Part shown: positions 1 through 9,369 of the stretch, in pieces
Position numbering within the stretch: the stretch's first letter is position 1
Layout: the number at the start of each line of letters is the position of its first letter
From: Streptococcus hillyeri
GTDB taxonomy: Bacteria > Bacillota > Bacilli > Lactobacillales > Streptococcaceae
Length of the DNA: 47,692 nt
NCBI RefSeq assembly: GCF_003686955.1
Contig: NZ_RCVM01000016.1
Location: forward strand, 1-47,692
Direction of reading: 5' to 3'
Made by a program: the position numbers and the translations under genes
Notes under the pieces: model-generated
The model's database searches: none
Seen by the model: only the letters and a program-made list of their open reading frames with translations
What the model was told of the DNA's origin: nothing

Positions 1-130
1 ATGAGTCTGCGTCGTAAGAAATATGCCCTAAGTCTGTCCTTTGACAAGTATTTAAAACAATTGCTTTAGGGCAAAAAACTTTCAACACTTGCAAAATGGA
101 AATAGAAGATTTCATGCGTTTGTCGTGGAA
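1..130 (+). mobile_element. Possible end of an insertion element
   Basis: A short reading frame runs from the window edge to a stop at 67-69. Its visible residues are MSLRRKKYALSLSFDKYLKQ plus LL, a basic tail that could be the C-terminus of a protein such as a transposase. About 60 non-coding bases follow, and then the sequence changes abruptly into the binding-protein gene at about 127-133. That layout (gene tail, short terminal region, junction inside a broken gene) is what an inserted element would leave. No family was recognised and the other end lies outside the window, so this is an inference from the junction only. Confidence 0.3.
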
Positions 131-590
131 CCTGCGCATAGTTTGAGCCAGGGAGAACCTCTGTTGTTTTGCCAGAGAGATCATCTAAACTGTCATATTC
201 CGTTCCGTTGGCTGAAACAATTGCATAGTTTGATTTTGAAATCGGATCAGAGAAAAGATACTTTTCAGCTCGCTGCTCATTGTAATTAAAATCATTTGCA
301 GCAATCTGATAACGGTCAGCATCAATACCAGCTAGAATCGAATCAAAGGCTGTTGTCACAAATGTGACATCGTACTCCTTGGAATCTTTAAAGATTGCTT
401 TGACAACATCAATGTCATAACCTTTAAAGTCATCATTCTCCTTATAAGTGAAGGGCGCTGTGTCAGAATCCGTAGCTACCGTTAAGGTCACTTTAGACTT
501 TTCAGACGACTCTTTTGAAGTCTGAGCACATCCTGCGATAATACCTACCGTAATGCTAACTAGAGCAAGGGACCAAAATAATTTTTTCAC
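66..590 (-). pseudogene. Truncated amino-acid ABC transporter substrate-binding lipoprotein
   Basis: The protein opens with a lipoprotein signal (hydrophobic stretch, then IIAGC as lipobox). A family-3 solute-binding domain follows, with the opening TVATDSDTAPFTY, the segment GYDIDVVKAIF and the later LSGKTTEVLPGSNYAQV. Homology stops at that point and about 20 unrelated residues end the frame, so only the first half of a protein of about 270 residues remains. I take the GTG at 590 as start because AGAGG lies seven bases ahead; ATGs at 611 and 608 are alternatives. The family delivers polar amino acids or cystine to a membrane ABC transporter. The loss of its C-terminal half predicts a non-functional receptor. 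Confidence 0.75.
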
Positions 591-821
591 AATACAACCT
601 CTTTTCATCATCTCTTAACCACTCTAAAATCCTATCAAAATCAGTAATTCGGAGAATTCTGCTTCTCCTAAATCAGAATAACCTTGTCACCTTATCATGC
701 CCTTCAAGCAAGGACACTTCAAAAATAATTCATTTAGACGGTATATTTACAATAACACAGAAAAGATAGCTTGCCTAATACCTCTTATCTATCACCGCTA
801 TAAAGAATTTATATCAGGTTA

Positions 822-862
822 CAAAAAAAGAGAGGATGAGACATTTTAGGTCCCACTCTCCC
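822..862 (-). terminator. Terminator of the DEAD-box helicase gene
   Basis: Read on the minus strand, GAGAGTGGGAC and a matching downstream arm form a stem with one small bulge, followed by a run of seven T. It lies directly behind the helicase stop codon. Confidence 0.7.
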
Positions 863-866
863 TTTC

Positions 867-2210
867 TTAAAATGTTTGTTTTTTTGCCTTACGTTCAGCA
901 CGTCCTTTAGCTCTAGCCTCTGCACGGCGTTCTTTCTTACGTTTTTCGTCAACTTTCCACTGAATTTTCTTCTTGTAACCTGGTTTTACTTTTTTCTTTT
1001 TCTTCTTCACTAGACCAATCATCTCAGTGTCAAGTTTTTTATAGACTTTTTCACGATTGGCACGACGGTCACGATCGTAAGTATCTTGGAATTCTCCATC
1101 TTTTAAAACTTTTGGGACAAAGGCAATGCCCAATTTCTCAAGTTCTTTAATATCAGAATCATCACTTGGCTGATAGAGTGTAATCGCTGTGCCTGATAGA
1201 CCATTTCGACCTGTACGTCCAACACGGTGCACAAAGAATGATAAATCTTGAGGAATGGCATCATTGATAACATGGCTAACACCCTCAATATCAATACCAC
1301 GTGCCGCTAAGTCAGTTGCTACAATATACTCATAATCCAAGTTTTTAACCTGATTCATGATACGCTTACGCTCACGAGGCGGCACACCTCCATGAATTTT
1401 AGCAACTTTCAAACCATTGGAGACCAGATAACTATGCAAGTCATCCGCACGTTCCTTAGTGTTAACGAAAATCATCGCCAAATATGGATTCAAAACTTTA
1501 GCAAATTCTAAAATCTGAGCATTCTTATCACGACCTTTTGTAGAGATCAACCAGTTATCAATTGTATCTGCAATAACTGTCGATGTTTTGATTTTCTCCA
1601 TGACAGGATTCGTCAGATATTTTTTCAAAAACGGCTGAAGCTTCTGAGGAATAGTTGCAGAAAAGACTAAGATTTGCACTTGTTTAGGTAGCGCACTTGC
1701 AATCTTATCAACAGTATCCAAAAAGCCCATATCCATCGTCATGTCTGCTTCATCAACAACAAATGTATGCGCCTTATGAATCGCCAAATCACCTGACTTA
1801 ACCAAATCATAAATGCGCCCTGGCGTACCGATAACAATATGCGGTTGTGCAACCTTCAACTTCTCAATCTGACGAAGCTTATCTGTCCCACCAACATAAT
1901 TAACCACTCGAATCTCTGTCTCAGAATGATCCGCAATCTGCTTTGTCGCTTGATAAATCTGAGTAGCAAGCTCACGCGATGGTGCTGTGATAACCACCTG
2001 AACATCTTTTCCATTTTCATCAATTTTTTCAAAAATCGGTAACAAGAATGTATGTGTTTTACCTGATCCTGTTTTAGATTCTCCGACAAGGTCGCGACCA
2101 GAGCGTACCACCGGAATTAATTTCTGCTGTACCGGAGTGGGATTAATAAACTTAATCTCCTCCAAAGCATCTTGAATATAGTTTTTAAAATTAAAATCTT
2201 TAAATGACAT
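867..2210 (-). CDS. DEAD-box ATP-dependent RNA helicase
   Basis: The 447-residue protein has all the helicase motifs in order: a Q motif (about 21-30), motif I SKTGSGKT (45-52), PSRELA (77-82), TPGR (129-132), DEAD (153-156), SAT (184-186), ATDLAARGID and HRVGRTGR. A C-terminal tail rich in lysine and arginine follows, which in this family adds non-specific RNA affinity. Such enzymes unwind short RNA duplexes in ribosome assembly or mRNA decay, often at low temperature. It has its own promoter, a leader of about 195 bases and its own terminator, so it is probably a single-gene unit between mraY and the amino-acid uptake gene. The exact orthologue (CshA, CshB or YfmL type) cannot be fixed from motifs alone. 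Confidence 0.93.
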   Translation of the reverse strand: MSFKDFNFKNYIQDALEEIKFINPTPVQQKLIPVVRSGRDLVGESKTGSGKTHTFLLPIFEKIDENGKDVQVVITAPSRELATQIYQATKQIADHSETEIRVVNYVGGTDKLRQIEKLKVAQPHIVIGTPGRIYDLVKSGDLAIHKAHTFVVDEADMTMDMGFLDTVDKIASALPKQVQILVFSATIPQKLQPFLKKYLTNPVMEKIKTSTVIADTIDNWLISTKGRDKNAQILEFAKVLNPYLAMIFVNTKERADDLHSYLVSNGLKVAKIHGGVPPRERKRIMNQVKNLDYEYIVATDLAARGIDIEGVSHVINDAIPQDLSFFVHRVGRTGRNGLSGTAITLYQPSDDSDIKELEKLGIAFVPKVLKDGEFQDTYDRDRRANREKVYKKLDTEMIGLVKKKKKKVKPGYKKKIQWKVDEKRKKERRAEARAKGRAERKAKKQTF

Positions 2211-2420
2211 GTGTAAGATATTGAAGCAATAGTCTCATTTCACTAAAACCCTAAACAGCATAACTTGATGTTAAAAAATCGCTCTAACCTCTCAGCAATG
2301 AACTTTCTAACACCTTCTCAATTGGTGCTGCCAGATTTCCTGTAAAAATTTTGCCCCTGTTCAGTTCTAAACAAAATCAACTGAACATCCCTTTCTCTAT
2401 GATAGCTTTACTATTATACC
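2211..2420 (-). promoter_or_regulatory. Promoter and long leader of the helicase gene
   Basis: TATAAT reads on the minus strand at 2413-2418 with TTGG before it (extended -10) but no good -35. Transcription would start near 2406, leaving about 195 untranslated bases before the ATG at 2210. The leader holds a perfect 8-bp inverted repeat (2359-2366 with 2379-2386) and a smaller CACC/GGTG hairpin. Together with the mraY terminator this accounts for the gap between mraY and the helicase; no small gene is apparent. Confidence 0.5.
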
Positions 2421-2514
2421 AAAAAATACTCAAAAAAGCTCTGGTTAGTTTCTTCGTTCACGACATTCGGATGATGATTATTATTCTCATTTACTCAGTC
2501 AATCAAGTTCAAAC

Positions 2515-2534
2515 AAAAAACCAGCTTTCGCTGG
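2515..2534 (-). terminator. Terminator at the end of the rsmH-ftsL-pbp2X-mraY operon
   Basis: Minus-strand CCAGC-GAAA-GCTGG hairpin with a GNRA tetraloop, followed by six T, 13 bases behind the mraY stop. Confidence 0.85.
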
Positions 2535-2547
2535 CTGAATTTTACAA

Positions 2548-3564
2548 TCAGAGGTAAAGAAGCGCTAGCGTGATCAGACTAGCAATTGTTCCTACCGCCC
2601 ATAGGAAAGCATCAACCTTCCATTCACTCCATTGCTCTGCTTTTCCAGAAAGCCCACCTAACTCCAAATGATGGTGGAAAGGTGTCATACGGAAAATGCG
2701 ACGTCCTTCACCATATTTTTTCTTAGTGTATTTGAAGTAAGTGACCTGAAGCATCACGGAACTTGTCTCAAAAACATAGACAATTCCAATAAAGAGCAAG
2801 GTCCATTCTTGGTGAAGGGTAATTGAGAGTGTGGCAAGCATAGCTCCAAGAGCAAGTGACCCCACGTCACCCATGAACACTTTAGCTGGTTTTTTATTAA
2901 AGACAAAAAAGCCAAGTAAGGCACCAATCATGGTAACAATAACTAAGAAAATATCTAATTGCCCTTGTGCGTAAGCGATAACCGCATAAGCAAACAGGCT
3001 AATCACCACTGAAATGGAAGCTAGGCCATCAATACCATCTGTTAAGTTGACAGCGTTTGAAAAACCTACAATCCAAAATAGAACAAAGGCCAAATAGAAA
3101 ACTCCTAAATGAAGTTGGTAGCCAAAAACATTTAAGCTATCATGACCACTTGAATGGACATGAAGAAAATAAAACAAGATACCACCGATGATTTGCGCCG
3201 CCATTTTCTGCTTTGAAGTCAGTCCTTCATTAATCTGTTTGAAAATTTTCAAGAAATCATCAAGAAATCCAATGGTACCATAAATGGCTAAAACAGCTAA
3301 AATACCTGCAACAGCTGTCCATGACATCGAATCAGCCTTTACCATACTAGCAATCATAAAAAAGACCGAACTGACTACAATCGCTACAACAAGAAATACA
3401 GTCCCCCCCATGGTCGGAGTCCCTGCTTTGGCAAGATGTTGTTTCACATCTTCGTGCATTTGTTGTCCACCAATTTTTTTGATTTGAAAAAATCGAATAA
3501 AATGTGGCATGGCTATGATGGTTACCCCAAAGGCTACCAGACCCGCTATAATACTTAATAACAT
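2548..3564 (-). CDS. mraY: Phospho-N-acetylmuramoyl-pentapeptide transferase MraY
   Basis: This polytopic membrane enzyme transfers phospho-MurNAc-pentapeptide from UDP to undecaprenyl phosphate, giving lipid I in peptidoglycan synthesis. The 338 residues include about ten hydrophobic segments and the family's signature loops: the acidic pair in [33 protein letters not shown] and the histidine-rich [12 protein letters not shown]. The length matches Gram-positive MraY. It is the last gene of the division cluster and starts one base after the pbp2X stop, which implies translational coupling with the transpeptidase that uses its downstream product. Confidence 0.97.
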   Translation of the reverse strand: MLLSIIAGLVAFGVTIIAMPHFIRFFQIKKIGGQQMHEDVKQHLAKAGTPTMGGTVFLVVAIVVSSVFFMIASMVKADSMSWTAVAGILAVLAIYGTIGFLDDFLKIFKQINEGLTSKQKMAAQIIGGILFYFLHVHSSGHDSLNVFGYQLHLGVFYLAFVLFWIVGFSNAVNLTDGIDGLASISVVISLFAYAVIAYAQGQLDIFLVIVTMIGALLGFFVFNKKPAKVFMGDVGSLALGAMLATLSITLHQEWTLLFIGIVYVFETSSVMLQVTYFKYTKKKYGEGRRIFRMTPFHHHLELGGLSGKAEQWSEWKVDAFLWAVGTIASLITLALLYL

Positions 3565-3565
3565 C

Positions 3566-5824
3566 TTAATCTCCCAATGTAATCGTAATTTTATCTATCT
3601 TAGAAATGTCTTTTCCGGTGTCAATACTCTGCTTAACAACCGTTCTTCCTGAGCCTTTATAAGTGACATCTATCCCTTGCCATTCAGCAAAAATATCCAT
3701 GTTTTTCTTGGTCCAACCATACATATCAGGTACCGTTTTTAGAGAATCTGTCAATAGAAGAACTTGGGCATTTGAAGCTAATTTCTGTCCTTTATCAACA
3801 GACGCTTTGGTTATCGTTTCACCATTTCCAACAATAACAGGTTGAACAATATTTCGTCTGAGAATATCAGCTGTATCTCCTGATGGTTTCCCAATAACAT
3901 CAAGCATTTTATAAGCTGTTGTCTTTTCACTAATCGGTGTGATTGGCTGGGTTAATTCTTTTTCCATCAACAGAGCTTCTTCCAAGATAGGATTAAAAAT
4001 ATCACGGTATTCTAATCCTGTCCAAACTTTTGGTTGCTGAATAGTAACATACATCATAAAGGTCGGATCATCTGATGGAATCATTGCAATGACAGAGTTG
4101 ATTGTGTCATTTGACCCTTGAAGATAGCCACCACCTTCTTCTGCTGAGGCTGCAATCTGAGCTGTACCTGATTTTACAGCAATACTCTCATTACCAACCT
4201 GGATAACTGGACTCCCCAGTGTTTTTGAGTAGAGTGTCCCCCATATTGGATCCGTACCAACCGTCACCATGTACTGACGCGTTTCAGTAGCAGCCTCCGA
4301 TGAAATAGGATTCCCAATAATTTCTGGTCCAACCGTACGACTAGATTCCGTGTTCGGATCATAAATTTGCCCAATAAAATGAGGTTCTAGCATAACACCA
4401 TTATTACTAATTGATGTGAAAGCGCGCAACATTTGAATTTGGGTCACATTAATCCCCTGACCAAATGCAGACTGAGCAATGGTTACAAGGTTATCTTCTG
4501 GAAGATTACCGACCTCTTCATCACTCATTCCAAAACGCGTACGCGTACCGAAACGGAATTTTGATAAGTAATTCATCCACTTATCTGTTCCAATCCCTTG
4601 TTGTAAATGCAGGATACCAACGTTACTTGAATAAGCAAAACCTTGAGACAACGTTAAATAGTTTCCACTAGATAAGCCCATATTGACATCCCAGTCCCTG
4701 ATAACAGCGTCTGCAAGCTCATACTTATCACTATAGTAAGTTTGATTTGGGTTAAATGTTCCATTATCAATTGAAGAAGCCAATGTGAAAACCTTCATTG
4801 TAGAACCCGGCTCATAATTCCCTTGATAAAGCAAACTATTCCAGGTTCCTATTTTTTCCCCATCTAAGCCTTCAAGGGTATCTGCGTTGTAAGTCGGACG
4901 TTGGCTTGTCGCTAAAATCTCTCCTGTTTTAGCATTTACCAAAGTAGCACTAATGAATTTTGCAACCGTTTTTTCTGCCAAAAGATCCAACTGCGTCTCT
5001 AAGGCAACCTGCAAGGGTTGTGACAAGGTTGTATAGATATCCTTACCATTGATCGCTGCTTTCACTGGAGTTGAAGACCCTAACAGAACATTACCATTTT
5101 TATCTTTTTGATAACTAATAATTCCATCAGTTCCAGATAAAGCTTCATTAAGAGCATATTCCATTCCTGTTGTACCTGTGAATGATTTGCTTCCTGTTTT
5201 TTCGTCTTCCATCAACTGAGCTAGTCCTATAAAATGCGATGCAAAGGTCCCATTAGGATACATACGTCCTGGATTGGTATAAAAATCAATTCCTTTAATA
5301 CCAGCTTTATCAACTGCTTCTGCTACAGCAGACATAGTACTGTAATTTAAATTATTCCCTTGTACGCCAAAGGCAGTCTGAGATAGATTATCTTGCTCTA
5401 ATTGTTTGATAACATAATCTTTTTTCATGCCTAAATGCTCATGAAAGATATCTGCTACCTTTTTAAATTGAGACTTCTTGACATAAAGTTTATTCCCATA
5501 AACGTCAACATAAGAAGTATCCATTACCGCATAGACTGAGTAAGTTGTCGAGTCTTCTGCGATAACATTTCCATGACGGTCATAAATGGTGCCCCGCTTA
5601 GCCTGCTGCCTAACTTGTAATTGATAAACCTGCTCCGCCCCTTCTGACAAATCCGTTCCAAATTTACTATCAGTACCGATGATAACAGCAAAGTTAATCA
5701 GAAACACGAAAAAGACGAATATGCTCAAAATCATGAGATTCTGACCTACTCGTTTTCGATTGCTCGCAGGAGTTTTTCTATCTTTAACAACATAATTCAA
5801 AAAGAATTGTATTAACTTTTTCAT
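3566..5824 (-). CDS. pbp2X: Penicillin-binding protein 2X (division transpeptidase)
   Basis: The protein has 752 residues: a short cytoplasmic N-terminus, one membrane anchor near residues 30-50, a PBP dimerisation domain, the transpeptidase domain, and two PASTA-like domains at the C-terminus. The catalytic motifs are all visible: STMK with the nucleophile Ser near residue 341, SSN, and KSGT. This class-B PBP cross-links septal peptidoglycan with FtsW and is the main beta-lactam target in streptococci. The gene lies between ftsL and mraY with gaps of three bases and one base. Resistance cannot be judged here without an aligned reference. Confidence 0.96.
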   Translation of the reverse strand: MKKLIQFFLNYVVKDRKTPASNRKRVGQNLMILSIFVFFVFLINFAVIIGTDSKFGTDLSEGAEQVYQLQVRQQAKRGTIYDRHGNVIAEDSTTYSVYAVMDTSYVDVYGNKLYVKKSQFKKVADIFHEHLGMKKDYVIKQLEQDNLSQTAFGVQGNNLNYSTMSAVAEAVDKAGIKGIDFYTNPGRMYPNGTFASHFIGLAQLMEDEKTGSKSFTGTTGMEYALNEALSGTDGIISYQKDKNGNVLLGSSTPVKAAINGKDIYTTLSQPLQVALETQLDLLAEKTVAKFISATLVNAKTGEILATSQRPTYNADTLEGLDGEKIGTWNSLLYQGNYEPGSTMKVFTLASSIDNGTFNPNQTYYSDKYELADAVIRDWDVNMGLSSGNYLTLSQGFAYSSNVGILHLQQGIGTDKWMNYLSKFRFGTRTRFGMSDEEVGNLPEDNLVTIAQSAFGQGINVTQIQMLRAFTSISNNGVMLEPHFIGQIYDPNTESSRTVGPEIIGNPISSEAATETRQYMVTVGTDPIWGTLYSKTLGSPVIQVGNESIAVKSGTAQIAASAEEGGGYLQGSNDTINSVIAMIPSDDPTFMMYVTIQQPKVWTGLEYRDIFNPILEEALLMEKELTQPITPISEKTTAYKMLDVIGKPSGDTADILRRNIVQPVIVGNGETITKASVDKGQKLASNAQVLLLTDSLKTVPDMYGWTKKNMDIFAEWQGIDVTYKGSGRTVVKQSIDTGKDISKIDKITITLGD

Positions 5825-5827
5825 AAC

Positions 5828-6151
5828 TTACTCAACCTTTTGAATGTTTTCTGATCTGGGTACTAAACCAGCTTCTTCTGCTACTTTTATAATGCGCTCA
5901 CGTTGTAACAATTCATTGACTTCTTGTTTGGCGTTATTATACTCCGTCTGTTTCAGATTCAACTCCCCATTCAACTCTGAAATCGTTTGTTGGAGCTGGA
6001 GATTACGACTTTGTATATAGATGAGACTAATCGCCATTACAATAGCTGTCAAAATAATTGTCCCATAAAACGCCTTCTCCAGTCTTGTAAATTGGCGAAT
6101 ACGTCTTTGAACAACCTGACTAAGCGCTTCTTGTCTCTTGTCTTCTGGCAT
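5828..6151 (-). CDS. ftsL: Cell division protein FtsL
   Basis: A small bitopic membrane protein of 107 residues: a basic cytoplasmic N-terminus, one transmembrane helix (AFYGTIILTAIVMAISLIYI) and an extracellular coiled-coil heptad region rich in Q, L and E. FtsL works with DivIB and DivIC in the divisome. I start it at ATG 6151 (MPEDKRQE). A longer open frame upstream overlaps rsmH and reads as non-native sequence. The gene begins 10 bases behind the rsmH stop and ends three bases before pbp2X, as in other streptococci. Confidence 0.9.
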   Translation of the reverse strand: MPEDKRQEALSQVVQRRIRQFTRLEKAFYGTIILTAIVMAISLIYIQSRNLQLQQTISELNGELNLKQTEYNNAKQEVNELLQRERIIKVAEEAGLVPRSENIQKVE

Positions 6152-6161
6152 AATATTGTCC

Positions 6162-7112
6162 TTAATTATGTATTTTTCGAGCAACTCGAAGTTTTGCGGA
6201 ATGAGCGCGGTTATTAACTGCCAATTCCTCATCACTTGGTAAAATCGGCTTACGAGACACCAATTCAAACTTTGGTTTAAGGTCATCTGGAATAAATGGC
6301 AAGCCTTTCGGAACATCCACTGTAGACGCTTCTTTGAACAATTGTTTGGTCAAACGATCTTCCAAAGAATGGAACGTAATAACAGAGATATGCCCATCTA
6401 CTGCAAGTAACTCCATCGCTTGTTGAATGGATTCATCTGCGGCACCAAGCTCATCATTAACTTCAATACGAATGGCTTGGAAAATTTGTTTTGCGGGATG
6501 TCCTTTTTTCTTAAGTTCCTTCGCTGGCTTAGCTGACTTAATGAGTTCAGCCAATTCAGTCGTTGTTTCAATCGGTTTAATTTCCCTAGCTTGCTCAATC
6601 TTACGAGCAATCTGTTTTGAAAATTTATCTTCACCGTATTTGAAAAAGATACGCACTAAATCTTGGTAAGGATAGCTATTAACCACCTCATAAGCCGTCA
6701 AACTAGCTTCTTGATTCATTCTCATATCAAGCGGAGCATCTTTTTTATAAGAAAAACCACGTTCACGCTCATCAAGCTGAGGACTAGAAACCCCTAAGTC
6801 ATAAAGAATCCCATCTATAGAATAGACTCCATGCTGGGCTAGGTTCATTTTTAGATTTCTAAAATTATCCTTAATAAAGGTAACCATACCGCGATCGATA
6901 TAGTCTTTTAACTTGATTTGAGCATTGTCAATAGCCTTTTGGTCTTGATCAAAGCAATAAAGATGCCCCTTATCACTTAATTTAGAAAGGAGACAAGAAG
7001 AATGTCCCGCTCCCCCAAGTGTCGCGTCAACATAAATACCATCCGATTTAACGTCAAGCATATCAACGGTTTCGTGTAAAAGTACGGTCACATGATGAAA
7101 TTCTTTAGTCAT
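6162..7112 (-). CDS. rsmH: 16S rRNA (cytosine-1402-N4) methyltransferase RsmH (MraW)
   Basis: SAM-dependent methyltransferase acting on C1402 in the decoding centre of 16S rRNA. The start [19 protein letters not shown] is the conserved family N-terminus. It is followed by the SAM loop [23 protein letters not shown] and, near the C-terminus, [10 protein letters not shown]. With the ATG at 7112 the protein has 316 residues, the usual length. The upstream extension of the open frame lies in the promoter and the msmK terminator and is not coding. The ATG sits seven bases after a strong -10 and has no Shine-Dalgarno sequence, so the mRNA is probably leaderless. It is the first gene of the division operon. 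Confidence 0.95.
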   Translation of the reverse strand: MTKEFHHVTVLLHETVDMLDVKSDGIYVDATLGGAGHSSCLLSKLSDKGHLYCFDQDQKAIDNAQIKLKDYIDRGMVTFIKDNFRNLKMNLAQHGVYSIDGILYDLGVSSPQLDERERGFSYKKDAPLDMRMNQEASLTAYEVVNSYPYQDLVRIFFKYGEDKFSKQIARKIEQAREIKPIETTTELAELIKSAKPAKELKKKGHPAKQIFQAIRIEVNDELGAADESIQQAMELLAVDGHISVITFHSLEDRLTKQLFKEASTVDVPKGLPFIPDDLKPKFELVSRKPILPSDEELAVNNRAHSAKLRVARKIHN

Positions 7113-7149
7113 AACTTTTATTATAGCATAAAGCAGAAGCATCTGTCTA
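7113..7149 (-). promoter_or_regulatory. rsmH promoter, apparently producing a leaderless mRNA
   Basis: On the minus strand TAGACA (7144-7149, five of six matches to -35) is followed after 18 bases by an extended TGC-TATAAT (7120-7125). Only AAAAGTT separates the -10 from the rsmH ATG, so transcription should begin at or beside the start codon. Confidence 0.65.
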
Positions 7150-7164
7150 AAATTTGAAAAGCAC

Positions 7165-7188
7165 AAAAACCCGCAGACTCTGCGGGTT
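7165..7188 (-). terminator. Terminator of msmK
   Basis: AACCCGCAGA/TCTGCGGGTT is a perfect 10-bp stem followed by a T-run on the minus strand, 16 bases behind the msmK stop. Confidence 0.9.
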
Positions 7189-7203
7189 GGATTTAGGAGT
7201 AGC

Positions 7204-8337
7204 TTATTTAATACGTTTTTCAGTCTCAACGTCAAAAAAATGACCTTTAGCAACATTGAATGTCAAGTCTACTTTCTCGCCGGGATTGTGGAAGTCACGC
7301 GCATCAACACGTGAGGCAAATTCAGTTGATCCAACTTTAACGTAAAGCATGGTTTCACTTCCGAGAAGCTCTGATACCATCACTTCCGCTTTAACTGTCG
7401 CGTTTGGATAAGTATCTTGAACGATTGGGTTTCCAGAAATATCTTCTGGACGGATACCAAAGATAACTTTTTTACCTTTGTAGCCAGCTGCTTCAAGCTT
7501 CTTAGCTTGTCCTTCTGGAAGAGCAAGTTCGATACCATCTTCACTGCGAAGCACACCATTGTCAAACGTTACGGTAAAGAAGTTCATCGCTGGGCTTCCG
7601 ATAAATCCTGCTACAAACTTGTTAGCTGGTTCGTTGTAAAGTTCTTGTGGTGTACCGATTTGTTCAACGCGACCAATGGTTCCTGAACCTTCTGGGTTTT
7701 TCGTTGAACTCATGATAACGATACGGTCAGCAAGCGTCATCGCTTCTGTTTGGTCGTGGGTAACATAGATGGTAGTTGCACCAATACGACGGTGAATTTT
7801 GGCAATTTCAGCACGCATTGAGACACGGAGTTTGGCATCCAAGTTTGACAATGGTTCGTCCATCAAGAACACTTTGGCATCGCGGACAATAGCACGTCCC
7901 ATGGCAACACGTTGACGTTGACCACCAGAAAGATCCGCTGGTTTACGTGTCAAGAATTCAGTCAATCCAAGAATTTCAGCCGCTTCACGCACACGTTTAT
8001 CAATATCATCTTTACTATATTTACGCAATTTAAGACCAAAAGCCATATTATCGTAAACAGTCATATGCGGATAAAGGGCATAGTTTTGGAAAACCATGGC
8101 AATGTCACGGTCTTTAGGTGCTTCGTCATTCATGAGTTTGTCATCAATGTAAAATTCACCTTCTGTGATATCTTCGAGACCTGCAATCATACGAAGGGTT
8201 GTTGATTTACCACAACCTGAAGGACCTACGAAAACGATGAATTCTTTGTCTTTAATATCAAGGTTGAAGTTTTCAACAGAGTAGTGAGTGCTTTTTGGGT
8301 ATTTTTTGTAAATATTGTTAAGTTTAAGAGTTGTCAT
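7204..8337 (-). CDS. msmK: Multisugar ABC transporter ATP-binding protein MsmK
   Basis: A 377-residue CUT1-family ATPase. Visible motifs: Walker [10 protein letters not shown] (38-46), Q-loop VFQNYALYP, signature [14 protein letters not shown], Walker [15 protein letters not shown], switch histidine VTHDQTEAM, and a C-terminal TOBE/regulatory region. In streptococci MsmK is a shared energy unit that powers several separate carbohydrate importers (raffinose, maltodextrin and others). That fits its position here without any sugar permease or binding protein beside it. Two catabolite-response sites upstream point to CcpA control. It is a monocistronic unit with its own terminator. Confidence 0.93.
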   Translation of the reverse strand: MTTLKLNNIYKKYPKSTHYSVENFNLDIKDKEFIVFVGPSGCGKSTTLRMIAGLEDITEGEFYIDDKLMNDEAPKDRDIAMVFQNYALYPHMTVYDNMAFGLKLRKYSKDDIDKRVREAAEILGLTEFLTRKPADLSGGQRQRVAMGRAIVRDAKVFLMDEPLSNLDAKLRVSMRAEIAKIHRRIGATTIYVTHDQTEAMTLADRIVIMSSTKNPEGSGTIGRVEQIGTPQELYNEPANKFVAGFIGSPAMNFFTVTFDNGVLRSEDGIELALPEGQAKKLEAAGYKGKKVIFGIRPEDISGNPIVQDTYPNATVKAEVMVSELLGSETMLYVKVGSTEFASRVDARDFHNPGEKVDLTFNVAKGHFFDVETEKRIK

Positions 8338-8370
8338 ACATCTTACTTCCTTGTTTTTATTGTTGAAATA

Positions 8371-8453
8371 AGTATATCAAAAGCGCTTTCACACTGCTAT
8401 GGACACCTTAACTAGATTTTTGGGCAAGTTGCACAAAAATAAAAACGTTTTCA
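8371..8453 (-). promoter_or_regulatory. msmK promoter with two cre (CcpA) sites
   Basis: The minus-strand -10 TATACT lies at 8371-8376. The first cre candidate, GTGAAAGCGCTTTTG (8378-8392), directly precedes it. The second, TGAAAACGTTTTTA (8440-8453), lies about 60 bases upstream. Both match the TGAAARCGYTTTCA consensus closely. The promoter-proximal site occupies the spacer, a position expected for repression on glucose; the -35 is weak. Confidence 0.65.
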
Positions 8454-8463
8454 TGTAGGAGCT

Positions 8464-8486
8464 AAAAAAAGAGAGCCTACGCCCTC
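8464..8486 (-). terminator. Terminator overlapping the end of the PucR-type gene
   Basis: GAGGGC-GTAG-GCTCTC stem (one G-U pair) followed by seven T on the minus strand. The stem overlaps the stop codon of the regulator gene. Confidence 0.7.
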
Positions 8487-9333
8487 AATTTTCCAATAAT
8501 AACCAATAGCACAGCGCTAAATCATCTAACTTTTTCAAATTCAGCCCTGACAGGCTTTGAAATTTATCCAGTTTATATTGGAGGCTGTTGCGGTGCAAAA
8601 AAAGTTTTTGCGCCGCTTGTACCTGATTGCCGTGGCTTTCCCACAGGGCTGCTACCATATCTGGAACCTCATTTTGCAGGGTCAAATAATAGTTAAGTGC
8701 TTCCTTGAACACTCCCACTTCTTGCCCATTGCTCAATGCCCAGAGCAACATTTTTGCAAAGCTCTGCATTTTTTCAGAAGAATGACCCGCTAGGTAGGCA
8801 GTAAAAAGAGTCGTTTCCGCCTGAAAAAGCTGTCTCAGATGCTCATCATCTATCCGCGCCCAGCTATTCCCGAGAAAAAGACTAAGCGATAGCCCAAAGT
8901 CGCTTTCAATGGTCACCAAAAGCTCCTTCAAAAGCTCAGTGATGTCACTTCCTTGTTCTTGAGTCAATAGCAGAGCTGTCCGATATGATCCAAGTGAAAT
9001 GGTTGCCACACGTCCCAAAAGAAGTTGGTCCAACAATTCTAGCAACTCCTCCGTAAACGGTTGGGAATGCTCAAGATAGAGAAATTGGTAATTTGGATAA
9101 GAGGCTGGCAACTGAGAGCTTCTTCCCATTAAAAATTCTAACCAAGGATTGGTTAATACCGGCCTATCCTCAGCCGTTGTTGAGAATAAGGTGATTAAAA
9201 ATCGCTCTCTATCAGTCAAATCTTCTTTAGGAATTTGTAACCATTCTTTTTCCAATGGAAGATTTTGAATTCCAGTATCGTCTGACTTTTGCTGACTTTT
9301 CTGGGCATTAGGAAAATAATCTTGCCAGTTCAT
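8485..9333 (-). CDS. PucR-type helix-turn-helix regulator
   Basis: The 282-residue protein has no recognisable catalytic motif in its leucine-rich first 220 residues. The last 60 residues look like the PucR C-terminal helix-turn-helix: ALWESHGNQVQAAQKLFLHR, then NSLQYKLDKFQSLSGLNLKK. PucR/CdaR proteins bind DNA through this domain and sense small ligands through the N-terminal part. It begins 36 bases after proA with only a weak ribosome-binding site, so it may be the third gene of the proB-proA unit. It ends in its own terminator ahead of msmK. The ligand and targets are unknown; a link to proline or sugar control would be a guess from position. Confidence 0.7.
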   Translation of the reverse strand: MNWQDYFPNAQKSQQKSDDTGIQNLPLEKEWLQIPKEDLTDRERFLITLFSTTAEDRPVLTNPWLEFLMGRSSQLPASYPNYQFLYLEHSQPFTEELLELLDQLLLGRVATISLGSYRTALLLTQEQGSDITELLKELLVTIESDFGLSLSLFLGNSWARIDDEHLRQLFQAETTLFTAYLAGHSSEKMQSFAKMLLWALSNGQEVGVFKEALNYYLTLQNEVPDMVAALWESHGNQVQAAQKLFLHRNSLQYKLDKFQSLSGLNLKKLDDLALCYWLLLEN

Positions 9334-9369
9334 CCAAGCTCACTTTCTAAATTTGTCATGCTTCATTTG

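Noticed and set aside
2211..2420. T-box riboswitch before the helicase
   Set aside because: No T-box sequence, specifier loop or terminator/antiterminator pair could be found; the gene is not an amino-acid gene.
6152..6316. N-terminal extension of FtsL
   Set aside because: It overlaps rsmH in another frame and reads as unrelated residues. ATG 6151 gives the family's length and order.
7113..7256. N-terminal extension of RsmH
   Set aside because: It runs through the msmK terminator and the rsmH promoter. The conserved start [15 protein letters not shown] is downstream.
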